Shown in pieces: positions 15,800 to 23,498 of a DNA stretch of 36,912 nucleotides. Within the stretch, counting starts at the first letter, position 1; each line of letters starts with the position of its first letter. The notes under the pieces are model-generated. The model worked only from the letters and a program-made list of their open reading frames with translations, ran no database searches and had not been told where the DNA came from. The stretch spans positions 1-36,912 of the forward strand of contig NZ_QFFM01000031.1 of assembly GCF_003129905.1 (NCBI RefSeq). Direction: 5' to 3'. The position numbers were made by a program, and so were the translations under genes. The stretch is from Bifidobacterium callitrichidarum. GTDB lineage: Bacteria > Actinomycetota > Actinomycetes > Actinomycetales > Bifidobacteriaceae.

Positions 15800-17590
15800 C
15801 TACCGCCTCTTAGACTTGCGGCCCTTGAGATAGATGTCGAGCACGATCCACACGCCGAGTACGAAGGCCACCACGTAGCCCAGGAAGCCCACGATGGGGA
15901 TGCCGAAGATGATGGGTTTCATGCCGGCGTAGTACACGATGGACGAGCCGATGAACAGGCCAACCACGATGAGCGCCATCGTCAGTCGGTTCACCATGTC
16001 GGAGAGCAGCTGGAATGGCTCCTGTGAGCCCACGAGCTCCATGTTCACACGCAACTGGCCTCGTGTAAGCATGCGGGCGGCCACGTTGAACTCACTGAGT
16101 GCCCCAAGCGCGCTGTGGACGGCCTCATGCCCCTCGATACCCAGCGATTTCAGCTCGTCCTTGACGGCCTGGCTGGTGGTCTTGGACGTGGCGATGTGCT
16201 GGGAGATGATCTCGATCATGTTCACGTCCGGGATGAACTCGTCGAGCAGGCCCTCCAGCGTCACCAGCGCGCGGCCCACCGTGGTGACGGTGCTCGGCAC
16301 CTCGATGCCGTGGCGTTGCGCGAGCGAGGTGAGCGCGGCGATGAAGGCGGCGATGTCGAGATCCGCCAGTTCCACCGTGCCGTATTCCTTGACGATGACG
16401 TCCAGGTCCGCGAGCAGCGAAGGATAGTCGGCCGGATCCGCCTCGGCGCCGGCGAAGCGCAGCAGGCCGTCCGCCAGCTGCGGCGAGTCCTGCTTGGCCA
16501 CGGCGAAGATCATGTCCTTCATCACCGCACGGGTCTTGGCGTCAAGCCGGCCGGTCATGCCGAGGTCGATGAGCACGATCTGGCCGCCGCGGATGATGAT
16601 GTTGCCAGGGTGCGGGTCGGCGTGGAAGAATCCGTCGTCCAGGATCTGCGTGGCGTAGTTGTCCACGAGCTTGGTGCCGATGTCCTTGAGGTCGTAGCCG
16701 GCGGCGACCAGTTCGCCGGCGTGCGAGACGGAGATGCCGTCCACGTATTCCATGACCACCACATGCTCGGTGCACAGCTCCGGATACGGCGTGGGGCAAT
16801 CCATGTATTTGAAGCGGGCGGCGAACCGCTTGAATTCGGCGAGGTTGCGGGCCTCCACCAGGAAGTCGGTCTCCGATTCGAACGTGTCCCACAGTTCCTC
16901 GACCACGCCTTTGAGATCCACGATCTGCGAGGAACCGATCACCTTGGTCGCCGCCTTGGCGATGGAGCGCATGATGGACACGTCCTGGGCCATGGTCTCG
17001 CGCACGCCGGGGCGCTGGACCTTGACGGCCACGTCCTCGCCGGTCTTCAATGTGGCGCGATGCACCTGGGCGAGCGATGCGGAGCCCAACGGCTTGGGGT
17101 CGATCTGCGCGAACACCTCATCCGCGGGGCGTCCGTATTCGGCGGCGAGCACGTCCAGCACGGTGGTGTAGGGCATGGGGTCGGCGTCGGCGCGCAGTTT
17201 GGCGAGTTCGTCGCAGAAGCTCTGCGGCAGAATCTCGGAGCGCATCGAGAGAATCTGGCCCACTTTGACGAAGGTGGGGCCGAGCGCCTCGAACATGAGA
17301 CGCATCTTGACCGGCGTCAGCCCCTTGAGCGCGTCGAACTGGTTGACGATGCGCGTGATCTGGGCGAGACGCTTCAATTTGCCACGGCGGGTCAGGTGAT
17401 AGCGCGTGGAAAAGTCGTCGCGCCTGCCGCCGAACAGACCGATGGTTTCGGTATCGGCCGGATTCCAGGCATACTGCGACCAGCCGGCCTCCGTATTGGC
17501 GGTATTGACGTTGTTGTCGGTACTGCCGGTACTGGATGAGGTCGGCTGGTCGTTGTTTTGCTGCTTGGTCTCCGGCTGAACTGCTGTCAC
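15800..17590 (-). CDS. UbiB/AarF (ABC1) family atypical kinase
   Basis: A 596-residue membrane-anchored member of the UbiB/ADCK kinase-like family. After a low-complexity tail (about 1-35) come the family's KVGQ motif (Lys109-Gln112), the Ala-rich nucleotide loop PLGSASLAQVHRA (167-179) with AVKVQ Lys190, HADPHPGN (323-330) and IDLG (342) in place of DFG. Two hydrophobic segments lie near the C-terminus, followed by a basic end. Relatives support quinone synthesis or lipid handling; bifidobacteria make little or no quinone, so the role here is unclear. The start is a GTG at 17590, 12 bases after the phasin-like gene's stop, with only a weak ribosome site, suggesting translational coupling. 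No start downstream would keep the family motifs intact. Confidence 0.88.
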   Translation of the reverse strand: MTAVQPETKQQNNDQPTSSSTGSTDNNVNTANTEAGWSQYAWNPADTETIGLFGGRRDDFSTRYHLTRRGKLKRLAQITRIVNQFDALKGLTPVKMRLMFEALGPTFVKVGQILSMRSEILPQSFCDELAKLRADADPMPYTTVLDVLAAEYGRPADEVFAQIDPKPLGSASLAQVHRATLKTGEDVAVKVQRPGVRETMAQDVSIMRSIAKAATKVIGSSQIVDLKGVVEELWDTFESETDFLVEARNLAEFKRFAARFKYMDCPTPYPELCTEHVVVMEYVDGISVSHAGELVAAGYDLKDIGTKLVDNYATQILDDGFFHADPHPGNIIIRGGQIVLIDLGMTGRLDAKTRAVMKDMIFAVAKQDSPQLADGLLRFAGAEADPADYPSLLADLDVIVKEYGTVELADLDIAAFIAALTSLAQRHGIEVPSTVTTVGRALVTLEGLLDEFIPDVNMIEIISQHIATSKTTSQAVKDELKSLGIEGHEAVHSALGALSEFNVAARMLTRGQLRVNMELVGSQEPFQLLSDMVNRLTMALIVVGLFIGSSIVYYAGMKPIIFGIPIVGFLGYVVAFVLGVWIVLDIYLKGRKSKRR

Positions 17591-17601
17591 GAGAGTATCG
17601 C

Positions 17602-17889
17602 TCAGGCCTCGGCGGACTTATCGTCAGCGGTTTCGGGCGTCTCCGGCGCTTCCTCGGTGTCCACGGGCTCGGCCTTCTTGGCGTCGTCCTTGTTCGCGTC
17701 GTTGACGAGGGCCTCGCCCACCTTGCGCTTGAGCTCGGTGTTCAGGCTCTTGCCCTGCTCGACGGTCAGCTCGCCCTTCTTGACGAGGTCATCGACGATC
17801 TCGCTGCTCTTCTCGTAGCCGGTGGCCAGGGCACCGATGCCCGCCAGCAGAACCTTGCGCAGGCCATCGCCCAAATCGAAATCTGCCAT
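17602..17889 (-). CDS. Phasin-like small protein
   Basis: This 95-residue protein has an N-terminal helical half (DGLRKVLLAGIGALATGYEK, then SSEIVDDLVKKGELTVEQGK) and an acidic, Ala/Pro/Glu-rich C-terminal half from about residue 65. The helical half resembles the phasin/PhaF-like family of amphipathic coiled-coil proteins. The start at 17889 has a very strong AAGGAGGGG. Genes of this type often sit directly before a UbiB-family kinase, as here, and the two are probably cotranscribed. I know no polyhydroxyalkanoate production in bifidobacteria, so it more likely binds a membrane or the kinase. Function unproven. Confidence 0.75.
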   Translation of the reverse strand: MADFDLGDGLRKVLLAGIGALATGYEKSSEIVDDLVKKGELTVEQGKSLNTELKRKVGEALVNDANKDDAKKAEPVDTEEAPETPETADDKSAEA

Positions 17890-18004
17890 AATAACCCCTC
17901 CTTCGAGGTTCGTCCGCGGCCTTATGCCACGTCCCGTACTGTCAAGCCTAGCGCAACCGCCCGGCCTTGGCGCTAGTCCCTGCGGCCGATTTCGTCTAAC
18001 GGCA

Positions 18005-18757
18005 TCAGCGCGGACGGGCCGCGGCGGTTTTGCGGGCGTTGGCGGCCACGGCGTCCAGTCGCTTCAGTTCGGCGGCCTGTTCCGGGGTCTGGTCGCTTGT
18101 ATCAAACGAACCATAGCGTCGGGTCACGGCGGTGGTGATGAGGAAGTCGCTGATGGCGGGGTTCTTGGGCAGCAGCGAGCCGTGCATGTACGTGCCGATC
18201 ACATTGTTGACGCGCGCGCCTTCGGTATGGTCCTCGCCGTTGTTGCCTCGGCCTTCCTGGTCCACGTGGCCCAGCGGCCGCACGCCCTCGTTGAGGAAGG
18301 TCTGGCCGGAGTGGTTCTCGTAGCCGATCACGTCGCCGAATTGCTCGGAATGCTCCACCAGATTGCCGATCATGCGCACGTCACGGCCCACGGTGTGGGC
18401 TCCGATGATGCCGATGCCGTCCAGTCTGGTGCCGTCCACAGTCTCGAAGTACTCGCCGAACAGCTGGTACAGGCCGCAGATCATGAGCATGGGAGTGCCG
18501 TCCGCGGCCAGCGAGCGCAGCAGGTCCGCGCGTTTGAAGAAGTCGTCGATGATCTTCTTCTGGCCGGTGTCCTGCCCGCCGCCGCCGAGAATCAGGTCGA
18601 CGCGGTCGGGCCATGCGTCGCCCTGGTTGTACTGGTGGATGCGAGGCTCGTAGCCGTACAGTTCCAGCCTGCGGCGGATGGTCAGCACGTTGCCGGAGTC
18701 GCCGTAGATGTTCATGTCCTTGGGGTAGAGGGACATCACATCGATTGTCTTGCCCAT
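18005..18757 (-). CDS. gatD: Lipid II isoglutaminyl synthase, glutamine amidotransferase subunit
   Basis: GatD supplies ammonia from glutamine to MurT, which amidates the D-glutamate of lipid II in peptidoglycan synthesis. The 250-residue protein is a CobB/CobQ-like class I amidotransferase: LILGGGGQD (55-63), nucleophile Cys94 in MLMICGLYQLFG and His192 in GTYMHGSLLPKNP. The cysteine position equals that of the staphylococcal enzyme as I recall it. I start at the ATG at 18757 with AAGGAGAA upstream; the frame extends 14 codons further but without a ribosome site. It follows murT by 38 bases on the same strand. The pair acts as a cytoplasmic heterodimer. Confidence 0.93.
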   Translation of the reverse strand: MGKTIDVMSLYPKDMNIYGDSGNVLTIRRRLELYGYEPRIHQYNQGDAWPDRVDLILGGGGQDTGQKKIIDDFFKRADLLRSLAADGTPMLMICGLYQLFGEYFETVDGTRLDGIGIIGAHTVGRDVRMIGNLVEHSEQFGDVIGYENHSGQTFLNEGVRPLGHVDQEGRGNNGEDHTEGARVNNVIGTYMHGSLLPKNPAISDFLITTAVTRRYGSFDTSDQTPEQAAELKRLDAVAANARKTAAARPR

Positions 18758-18795
18758 GTCTCGTTCTCCTTGGAATCCTTGGGTCGCCTGCCGGC

Positions 18796-20259
18796 TCACT
18801 TGCCCACGCCGGCGTCCGCGACGTTCGCCACCTGCGCGAGCGCGGCGCGGACCTTGAGCATGGAGGTGTACGTGCAGTAGATGTGCTTCGGTTTGCCGGG
18901 GTTGCCGTTGACGAATGCGGTGAGCGCGGATTCGATGTCCGTGTCCGTTGCGGCGACGGGAACCTGGTCATAGCCGAGGCGTAGCGCCATGTCCCAGGCG
19001 CGCACGCCGGAGACCATGGCCACGCCCGAGGTGCGTAGCGAGGTGAAGTCCACGTCCCACAGCCAGCTCATGTCGCGACCGTCCGCGTATTCGTCGTTGA
19101 TGACGATCATGGTGTCCGCGCCGGCAGGGTCGAAGCTGGCCAGCGACAGGCGGAAGCCCATCGGGTTCTTGACGAGCAGGAGTTCGACGGGCGAGCGGTT
19201 GACGTCGATGATCTCACCGCGGCCGAATGCCGGGGTCACGCGGGAGACGGCGGCGATGAGCTTGTCGGCGTCTGCGTCGGCGAACGCCCGTTCGCGGGCC
19301 GCGAGCGAGCCGGTTCGTATGGTGGGCGCCGGCGGCAAGCCGAGGGCCTGCGCATCCTTCTGCACCGCGCGGACCACAGCGAGCGCGGCGGCGGCGTTGT
19401 ACAGATTGTAGACGCCTTCGAGTCTGACGGCGGTGGAGTAGTCGCGGTCGTCCATGCGGAATGTGGCCTGATGGTCGCCGACCGCGGTGAGTGTTACGTC
19501 CGCGGGAAGGACCGACTCCGATTCCCTTGGCCCACAGGAATCCCCCTCCCCCGCACCAGTCTCCACGGACACGGTGGTGGCCATGTCGTCGTCGGAGGGG
19601 AAGTAGTGCTTCAGTCCATCGTCCAGACCGAAGTACCGCACTTCGGTGCCGGCTGGGGCCTTGGCGGCGAGCGCGGCGATGCGCGGATCCTCGCGGTTGA
19701 GCACCACGGTGCCGCCGGTAGCTTCAGCCACATGGCTGAGCAGCTTGGCCGTGGTATCGATCTCGCCGAATCGGTCAAGCTGATCGCGCATCACGTTGAG
19801 CAGCAGCGCATAGCGAGGCTTGACCTGACGCACGAAGTGCACGGCGTATGCCTCGTCCAGCTCCAGCACGGCGATGTCCGCGTCCAGCTTGCCGGCCAGG
19901 TTCACCTCGGTGAGCAGCGCGGAGACCACACCGCGCGTGAAGTTCGAGCCGGTGGGGTTGGTGAACACCTTAAGTCCCAGATCGGCGAGCATCGAGGCCA
20001 CCATGCGGGTGGTGGTGGTCTTGCCGTTGGTGCCGGAGACCAGCACCACGCCGAGCGGCAGCTGGCCGAGCGTACGGGCCAGGAAGGTGGGGTCGATACG
20101 TTCGACCACCTTGCCCGGAAACGCCGAACCGCCATGCTTGGTGACGCGGGCCGCCCAACGCACACCCTTGCCGATCAGCGGCGTGGCGAAGGCGTTCCAC
20201 GATGCCTTAGGAGCCTGGGACGGCTTGGACTGATTTTCGCCCGAAGTATTCGTACTCAT
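18796..20259 (-). CDS. murT: Lipid II isoglutaminyl synthase, Mur ligase-like subunit
   Basis: MurT activates the alpha-carboxyl of D-Glu in lipid II with ATP and amidates it using ammonia from GatD. The 487-residue protein starts at 20259 behind GGGAGG; the open frame to 20646 crosses repeated intergenic DNA and is rejected. It has a Mur ligase middle domain with the ATP loop VSGTNGKTTTTRM (about 74-86), VLELDEAYAVHF (131-142) and a C-terminal DUF1727 domain with VELLLVKNPMGFRLSL. The segment where Firmicute MurT has a four-cysteine zinc ribbon (here about 213-260) is acidic and has only one cysteine (Cys242). The upstream region carries six direct repeats of CGTGAAACAT. Function is well supported by gatD next door. 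Confidence 0.93.
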   Translation of the reverse strand: MSTNTSGENQSKPSQAPKASWNAFATPLIGKGVRWAARVTKHGGSAFPGKVVERIDPTFLARTLGQLPLGVVLVSGTNGKTTTTRMVASMLADLGLKVFTNPTGSNFTRGVVSALLTEVNLAGKLDADIAVLELDEAYAVHFVRQVKPRYALLLNVMRDQLDRFGEIDTTAKLLSHVAEATGGTVVLNREDPRIAALAAKAPAGTEVRYFGLDDGLKHYFPSDDDMATTVSVETGAGEGDSCGPRESESVLPADVTLTAVGDHQATFRMDDRDYSTAVRLEGVYNLYNAAAALAVVRAVQKDAQALGLPPAPTIRTGSLAARERAFADADADKLIAAVSRVTPAFGRGEIIDVNRSPVELLLVKNPMGFRLSLASFDPAGADTMIVINDEYADGRDMSWLWDVDFTSLRTSGVAMVSGVRAWDMALRLGYDQVPVAATDTDIESALTAFVNGNPGKPKHIYCTYTSMLKVRAALAQVANVADAGVGK

Positions 20260-20289
20260 CGCGATACCTCCCACCACACGCGACCTAGG

Positions 20290-20377
20290 CGTGAAACATA
20301 TCGTGAAACAATTCCGGCATTCCGTGAAACATATCGTGAAACAGAATTGCCGTCTCGTAAAACATTGCGTGAAACAT
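20290..20377. repeat. Six direct copies of CGTGAAACAT (parS-like half-sites)
   Basis: Copies begin at 20290, 20302, 20323, 20335, 20356 and 20368, so spacing alternates 12, 21, 12, 21, 12 bases and the array is three 33-base units of two copies each. The second and fourth copies vary at the last base, the fifth reads CGTAAAACAT. GTGAAACA is half of the well-known ParB site TGTTTCACGTGAAACA, but no full palindrome is present. The array occupies the 133-base gap between dnaB and murT and lies upstream of murT. Confidence 0.85.
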
Positions 20378-20392
20378 ACCGCTCCATCACAA

Positions 20393-21823
20393 TCACACCC
20401 CCTGGTTGTAATCCTGCGGCATGTCCTTGAACTTGGACGTGGCGCCGAGGAAGGCGAGATGGAAAGTCTCGGTGGGGCCGTTACGGTGCTTGGCCATGAT
20501 GATGTCGGCCTCGCCCGGGCGGTCCTCCTTGTCGTAGAAGTCCGGACGATGCACGAGGAACACCACGTCGGCGTCCTGCTCGATGGAGCCGGATTCACGA
20601 AGGTCGGAGAGCTGCGGCTTCTTGTCGTTACGCATCTCAGGGCCACGGTTCAGCTGCGAAAGCGCCACCACGGGCACCTCAAGTTCCTTGGCCAGGAGCT
20701 TCAGCGCGCGGGAGAATTCGGAGACCTCCTGCTGACGAGATTCCACGGCCTTGCCCGAGGTCATGAGCTGCAGGTAGTCGATAACCACGAGTTTCAGGTC
20801 GTTGGTCTGCTTGAGTCGGCGGCACTTCGCACGAATCTCCATCAGCGACATGTTCGGGCTGTCGTCGATGAACAGCGGCGCGTTCTGCATCTTGGTCCAG
20901 AACTGGTTCAGCGTGTTCCAGCGTTCGGGCGTGATGTCGTCCGCGCGGCGCAGAGCCGCCATCGGGATGTTGGTCTCGGCGGAGATGATGCGCTGCGCGA
21001 GCTCCACCTTGCTCATCTCCAGGCTGAACACCACCGAGGTCATGTTGTGGTGCAGGGCGGCGGCGCGCGCGAAGTCGATGCCGAGCGTGGACTTGCCCAT
21101 GGCCGGACGACCCGCCACCACCACCATCTGGCCGGGCTGCAGGCCCTGGGTCACGTCGTCGATGTCGCGGAATCCGGTGGGCACGCCCTTGTTCACCAGA
21201 CCCTGCTGGAGCTTGTCAAGCTGGTCGAGCGCGTCATGGACCACCGGACCGATGGCGGTGTAATCCTGACGCACCTTGCCCATCGACATCTCGTAGATCT
21301 CGGACTGGGCAAGGTTCACCACGTCCTCGGCCTGTGATCCTTCCGCGGAGTAACCGAGCTGGGCGATCTTGGTGCCGGCCGCGATCACGTTGCGCAGCAC
21401 GGCGCGTTGGTGCACGATCTCGGCGTAGTACATCGCGTTGGCCGCGGTGGGCACGGATGCCACCAGGCTGTGCAGGTAGTCCGCGCCGCCCACCTTGTCC
21501 AGATTGCCGTCCGCGAGCAGCTGGTTGGCCACGAGCACCACGTCCACCGGCTGGCTGGCGGAGAACAGGTCGATGATCGCGTTGTAGATCGTCTGGTGCT
21601 TGGGCTGGTAAAAATCGGCGGAATCGATGGTCTGTGAAACCTCGCCGATGGCGTCCTTGCTCATCAGCATGCCGCCGAGCACGGCCATTTCGGCGTCGTC
21701 GTCATGCGGGGGCACGCGGTCGAAAATCGCGTCGCCGACCGCCTGGGTCGCGCCCGACGTGCCGCGAGCGCCGCTACCGCCGCCCGAATAGCCCTGATAT
21801 GAGGTGTCACTTCCTTCTGCCAT
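20393..21823 (-). CDS. dnaB: Replicative DNA helicase
   Basis: DnaB is the hexameric helicase that unwinds DNA at the replication fork. The 476-residue protein has a Gly/Ser-rich tail (1-30), the N-terminal DnaB domain from about residue 37 (VPPHDDDAEMAVLGGMLMSK) and the RecA-like motor with Walker A VVAGRPAMGKST (235-246), the FSLEMSKVELAQR motif, VIDYLQLM (Walker B) and SQLNRGPE. The length is normal and there is no intein, unlike some mycobacterial homologues. The start at 21823 has GGGGAG. Upstream, 180-280 bases away, is a DnaA-box cluster that may link expression to DnaA. The neighbours murT and gatD read the same way. Confidence 0.96.
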   Translation of the reverse strand: MAEGSDTSYQGYSGGGSGARGTSGATQAVGDAIFDRVPPHDDDAEMAVLGGMLMSKDAIGEVSQTIDSADFYQPKHQTIYNAIIDLFSASQPVDVVLVANQLLADGNLDKVGGADYLHSLVASVPTAANAMYYAEIVHQRAVLRNVIAAGTKIAQLGYSAEGSQAEDVVNLAQSEIYEMSMGKVRQDYTAIGPVVHDALDQLDKLQQGLVNKGVPTGFRDIDDVTQGLQPGQMVVVAGRPAMGKSTLGIDFARAAALHHNMTSVVFSLEMSKVELAQRIISAETNIPMAALRRADDITPERWNTLNQFWTKMQNAPLFIDDSPNMSLMEIRAKCRRLKQTNDLKLVVIDYLQLMTSGKAVESRQQEVSEFSRALKLLAKELEVPVVALSQLNRGPEMRNDKKPQLSDLRESGSIEQDADVVFLVHRPDFYDKEDRPGEADIIMAKHRNGPTETFHLAFLGATSKFKDMPQDYNQGV

Positions 21824-22000
21824 AGCTCCCCAGTATAGAAGCCGACTTGGCAGCCGGTAAAAATTTACCGGGCTTGAAATCCTCCCTTATGGTTATGCAC
21901 ATCAGCGGCACAGTCAGGTGCAAGGAAGTGACTATCGAAGGCGGTTCGTTCATGTCAAGTTCATCTTGATGTCGGCCGCGCGACACGCAGAGGAGGGAAA

Positions 22001-22104
22001 TGTGGATAGAAAAATGAGTTATCCACATTTAGGGGATATCTATGGGGATAATCCACCAAGTTATCCACAATATGGGGATAACTTGGTGGATAGTTTGGGG
22101 ATAA
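22001..22104. promoter_or_regulatory. DnaA-box cluster upstream of dnaB
   Basis: Two perfect boxes TTATCCACA lie at 22019-22027 and 22061-22069. One-mismatch boxes on the other strand are TGTGGATAG (22001-22009) and TGGGGATAA at 22043-22051, 22073-22081 and 22096-22104; GGTGGATAG (22085-22093) has two mismatches. That is six good boxes in about 104 bases, between the divergent dnaB and MATE genes. No dnaA or dnaN is nearby, so this is not evidently oriC; it may be a DnaA-titrating or regulatory site. Confidence 0.8.
22051..22091. repeat. Perfect 16-bp inverted repeat inside the DnaA cluster
   Basis: ATCCACCAAGTTATCC (22051-22066) and GGATAACTTGGTGGAT (22076-22091) are exact reverse complements around a 9-base centre. 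The arms include parts of DnaA boxes, so paired boxes face each other symmetrically. Confidence 0.9.
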
Positions 22105-22151
22105 CCTGTGTGCGGGTTATTGGCCGGTTGCGCAACGTAGTCAGTCATGCT

Positions 22152-23492
22152 ATGCATGCGAGCGTGCATAGCGATTCCCCTTCCATCAACCGGCGGATTT
22201 TGGCGCTGGCGCTGCCCACGTTCGGGCAGCTCATCGCCGAGCCGACGTTCATCCTCATCGACACGGCGATTGTGGGGCATATCGGGGATGCGGCATTGGC
22301 GGGCTTGTCCATCGGCTCGACCATCATCCTCACGGCCGTGGGGCTGTGCATCTTCCTGGCGTATTCGACCACCGCACAGGTGGCCCACCTGTTGGGCGCG
22401 GGCCGCCGGCGCGAAGGTTTGCAGGCGGGCATCGACGGATTGTGGCTGGCCTTGGGCATTGGAGTCCTGCTCGCCATCGGCCTGTTCGTGGGATCCGAGC
22501 CCTTATGCCGGGCGCTCGGCGGCCAGGGCGCGGTGCTGGATCAGGCGGTGACGTATACGCGCGCGATTGTGCTGGGCGCGCCCGGCATGCTGCTGGTGTA
22601 TGCGGCGAACGGCATCTTCCGGGGACTGCAGAAAGTGCGTATCACACTGATCGCCGCGGTGAGCGGCGCCATATTGAACACGGTGCTGGAGGTGCTGTTC
22701 GTCATCGTGTTCGGTTGGGGCATCGCCGGCTCCGGTGCGGCCACGATGATCGCGCAATGGTATATGGGCCTCTTCCTTGTTATTCCGGCTATCCTGTGGT
22801 CCAAGGCGGATGGCGCAAGTCTTCGTCCGCGGCTGGACGGCATCGCGGCGGCCGGAAGTGGCGGACTGCCGCTGTTCATCCGCACACTGGCGATCCGCGC
22901 GGCGATGGTGGTCACGGTGGCGAGCGCGGCCCGCATGGGCACTTCAGTGCTGGCCGGGTTCCAGGCCGTGAATTCGTCGTGGAACTTCGCGATGAACATG
23001 CTCGATTCCGTGGGTATCGCCGGGCAGACGCTGGTAGCCACGGCATTGGGCGCGGGGAACACGAGTCAGGCACGCAAATTGACAAAAGCTACCGGGAAGG
23101 CAGGCCTCTTCACCGGCACGCTGATCGGGCTCGCGTTCGCGGTGATCGGCCTGTCCGCCGGCCACTTCTTCTCCCCCACCCCGCATATCCAACTGATTAT
23201 TGCGGCCGGCATGGTGACGATGGGCGTGTTCTTCCCGCTGCAGGGATGGATGATGGCGATTGACGGCATCCTCATCGGTTCGCGAGATTACCGGTATCTC
23301 GCGGCGACTTGCACCCTGACCGCCGTGGCATATATCGCGGTCATTATGGTGCTGGCCGATGCGGTGACGCCACATCTGGGTAGCGATCTTGCGCGTACGG
23401 TGGCGCTGTGGATGGTGTTCAACATCGTGCTGATGGGCGGTCGAGGGCTGTTCAACGGGCTGCGCGTGCGCGGGGATACGTGGATGAAATAA
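22152..23492 (+). CDS. MATE-family multidrug/toxin efflux transporter
   Basis: A 446-residue membrane protein with 12 predicted segments in two homologous halves, typical of DinF/NorM-like MATE exporters that expel drugs or metabolites using a cation gradient. It begins MHASVHSDSPSINRRILALA, followed by PTFGQLIAEPTFILIDTAIV. The frame is open back to 21918, but that part runs through the DnaA-box cluster and is not protein-like. The ATG at 22152 gives the usual family length, although I see no strong ribosome site, so the exact start is uncertain. It is divergent from dnaB and ends 6 bases before the convergent glnD. Substrate unknown. Confidence 0.88.
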   Translation: MHASVHSDSPSINRRILALALPTFGQLIAEPTFILIDTAIVGHIGDAALAGLSIGSTIILTAVGLCIFLAYSTTAQVAHLLGAGRRREGLQAGIDGLWLALGIGVLLAIGLFVGSEPLCRALGGQGAVLDQAVTYTRAIVLGAPGMLLVYAANGIFRGLQKVRITLIAAVSGAILNTVLEVLFVIVFGWGIAGSGAATMIAQWYMGLFLVIPAILWSKADGASLRPRLDGIAAAGSGGLPLFIRTLAIRAAMVVTVASAARMGTSVLAGFQAVNSSWNFAMNMLDSVGIAGQTLVATALGAGNTSQARKLTKATGKAGLFTGTLIGLAFAVIGLSAGHFFSPTPHIQLIIAAGMVTMGVFFPLQGWMMAIDGILIGSRDYRYLAATCTLTAVAYIAVIMVLADAVTPHLGSDLARTVALWMVFNIVLMGGRGLFNGLRVRGDTWMK

Positions 23493-23498
23493 AACAGC

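Noticed and set aside
20290..20377. CRISPR array
   Set aside because: Units are 10 bases with 2- and 11-base gaps, no spacers of normal length and no cas genes.
20260..20646. N-terminal extension of the MurT frame
   Set aside because: It translates the repeat array and reads Cys/Phe/Thr repeats; a strong GGGAGG precedes the ATG at 20259.
22001..22104. Chromosomal origin oriC
   Set aside because: Boxes are present, but dnaA, dnaN and an obvious AT-rich unwinding region are absent; a secondary DnaA site is the safer reading.
21918..22151. N-terminal extension of the MATE frame
   Set aside because: It crosses the DnaA-box cluster, has no hydrophobic segments and would make the protein longer than the family.
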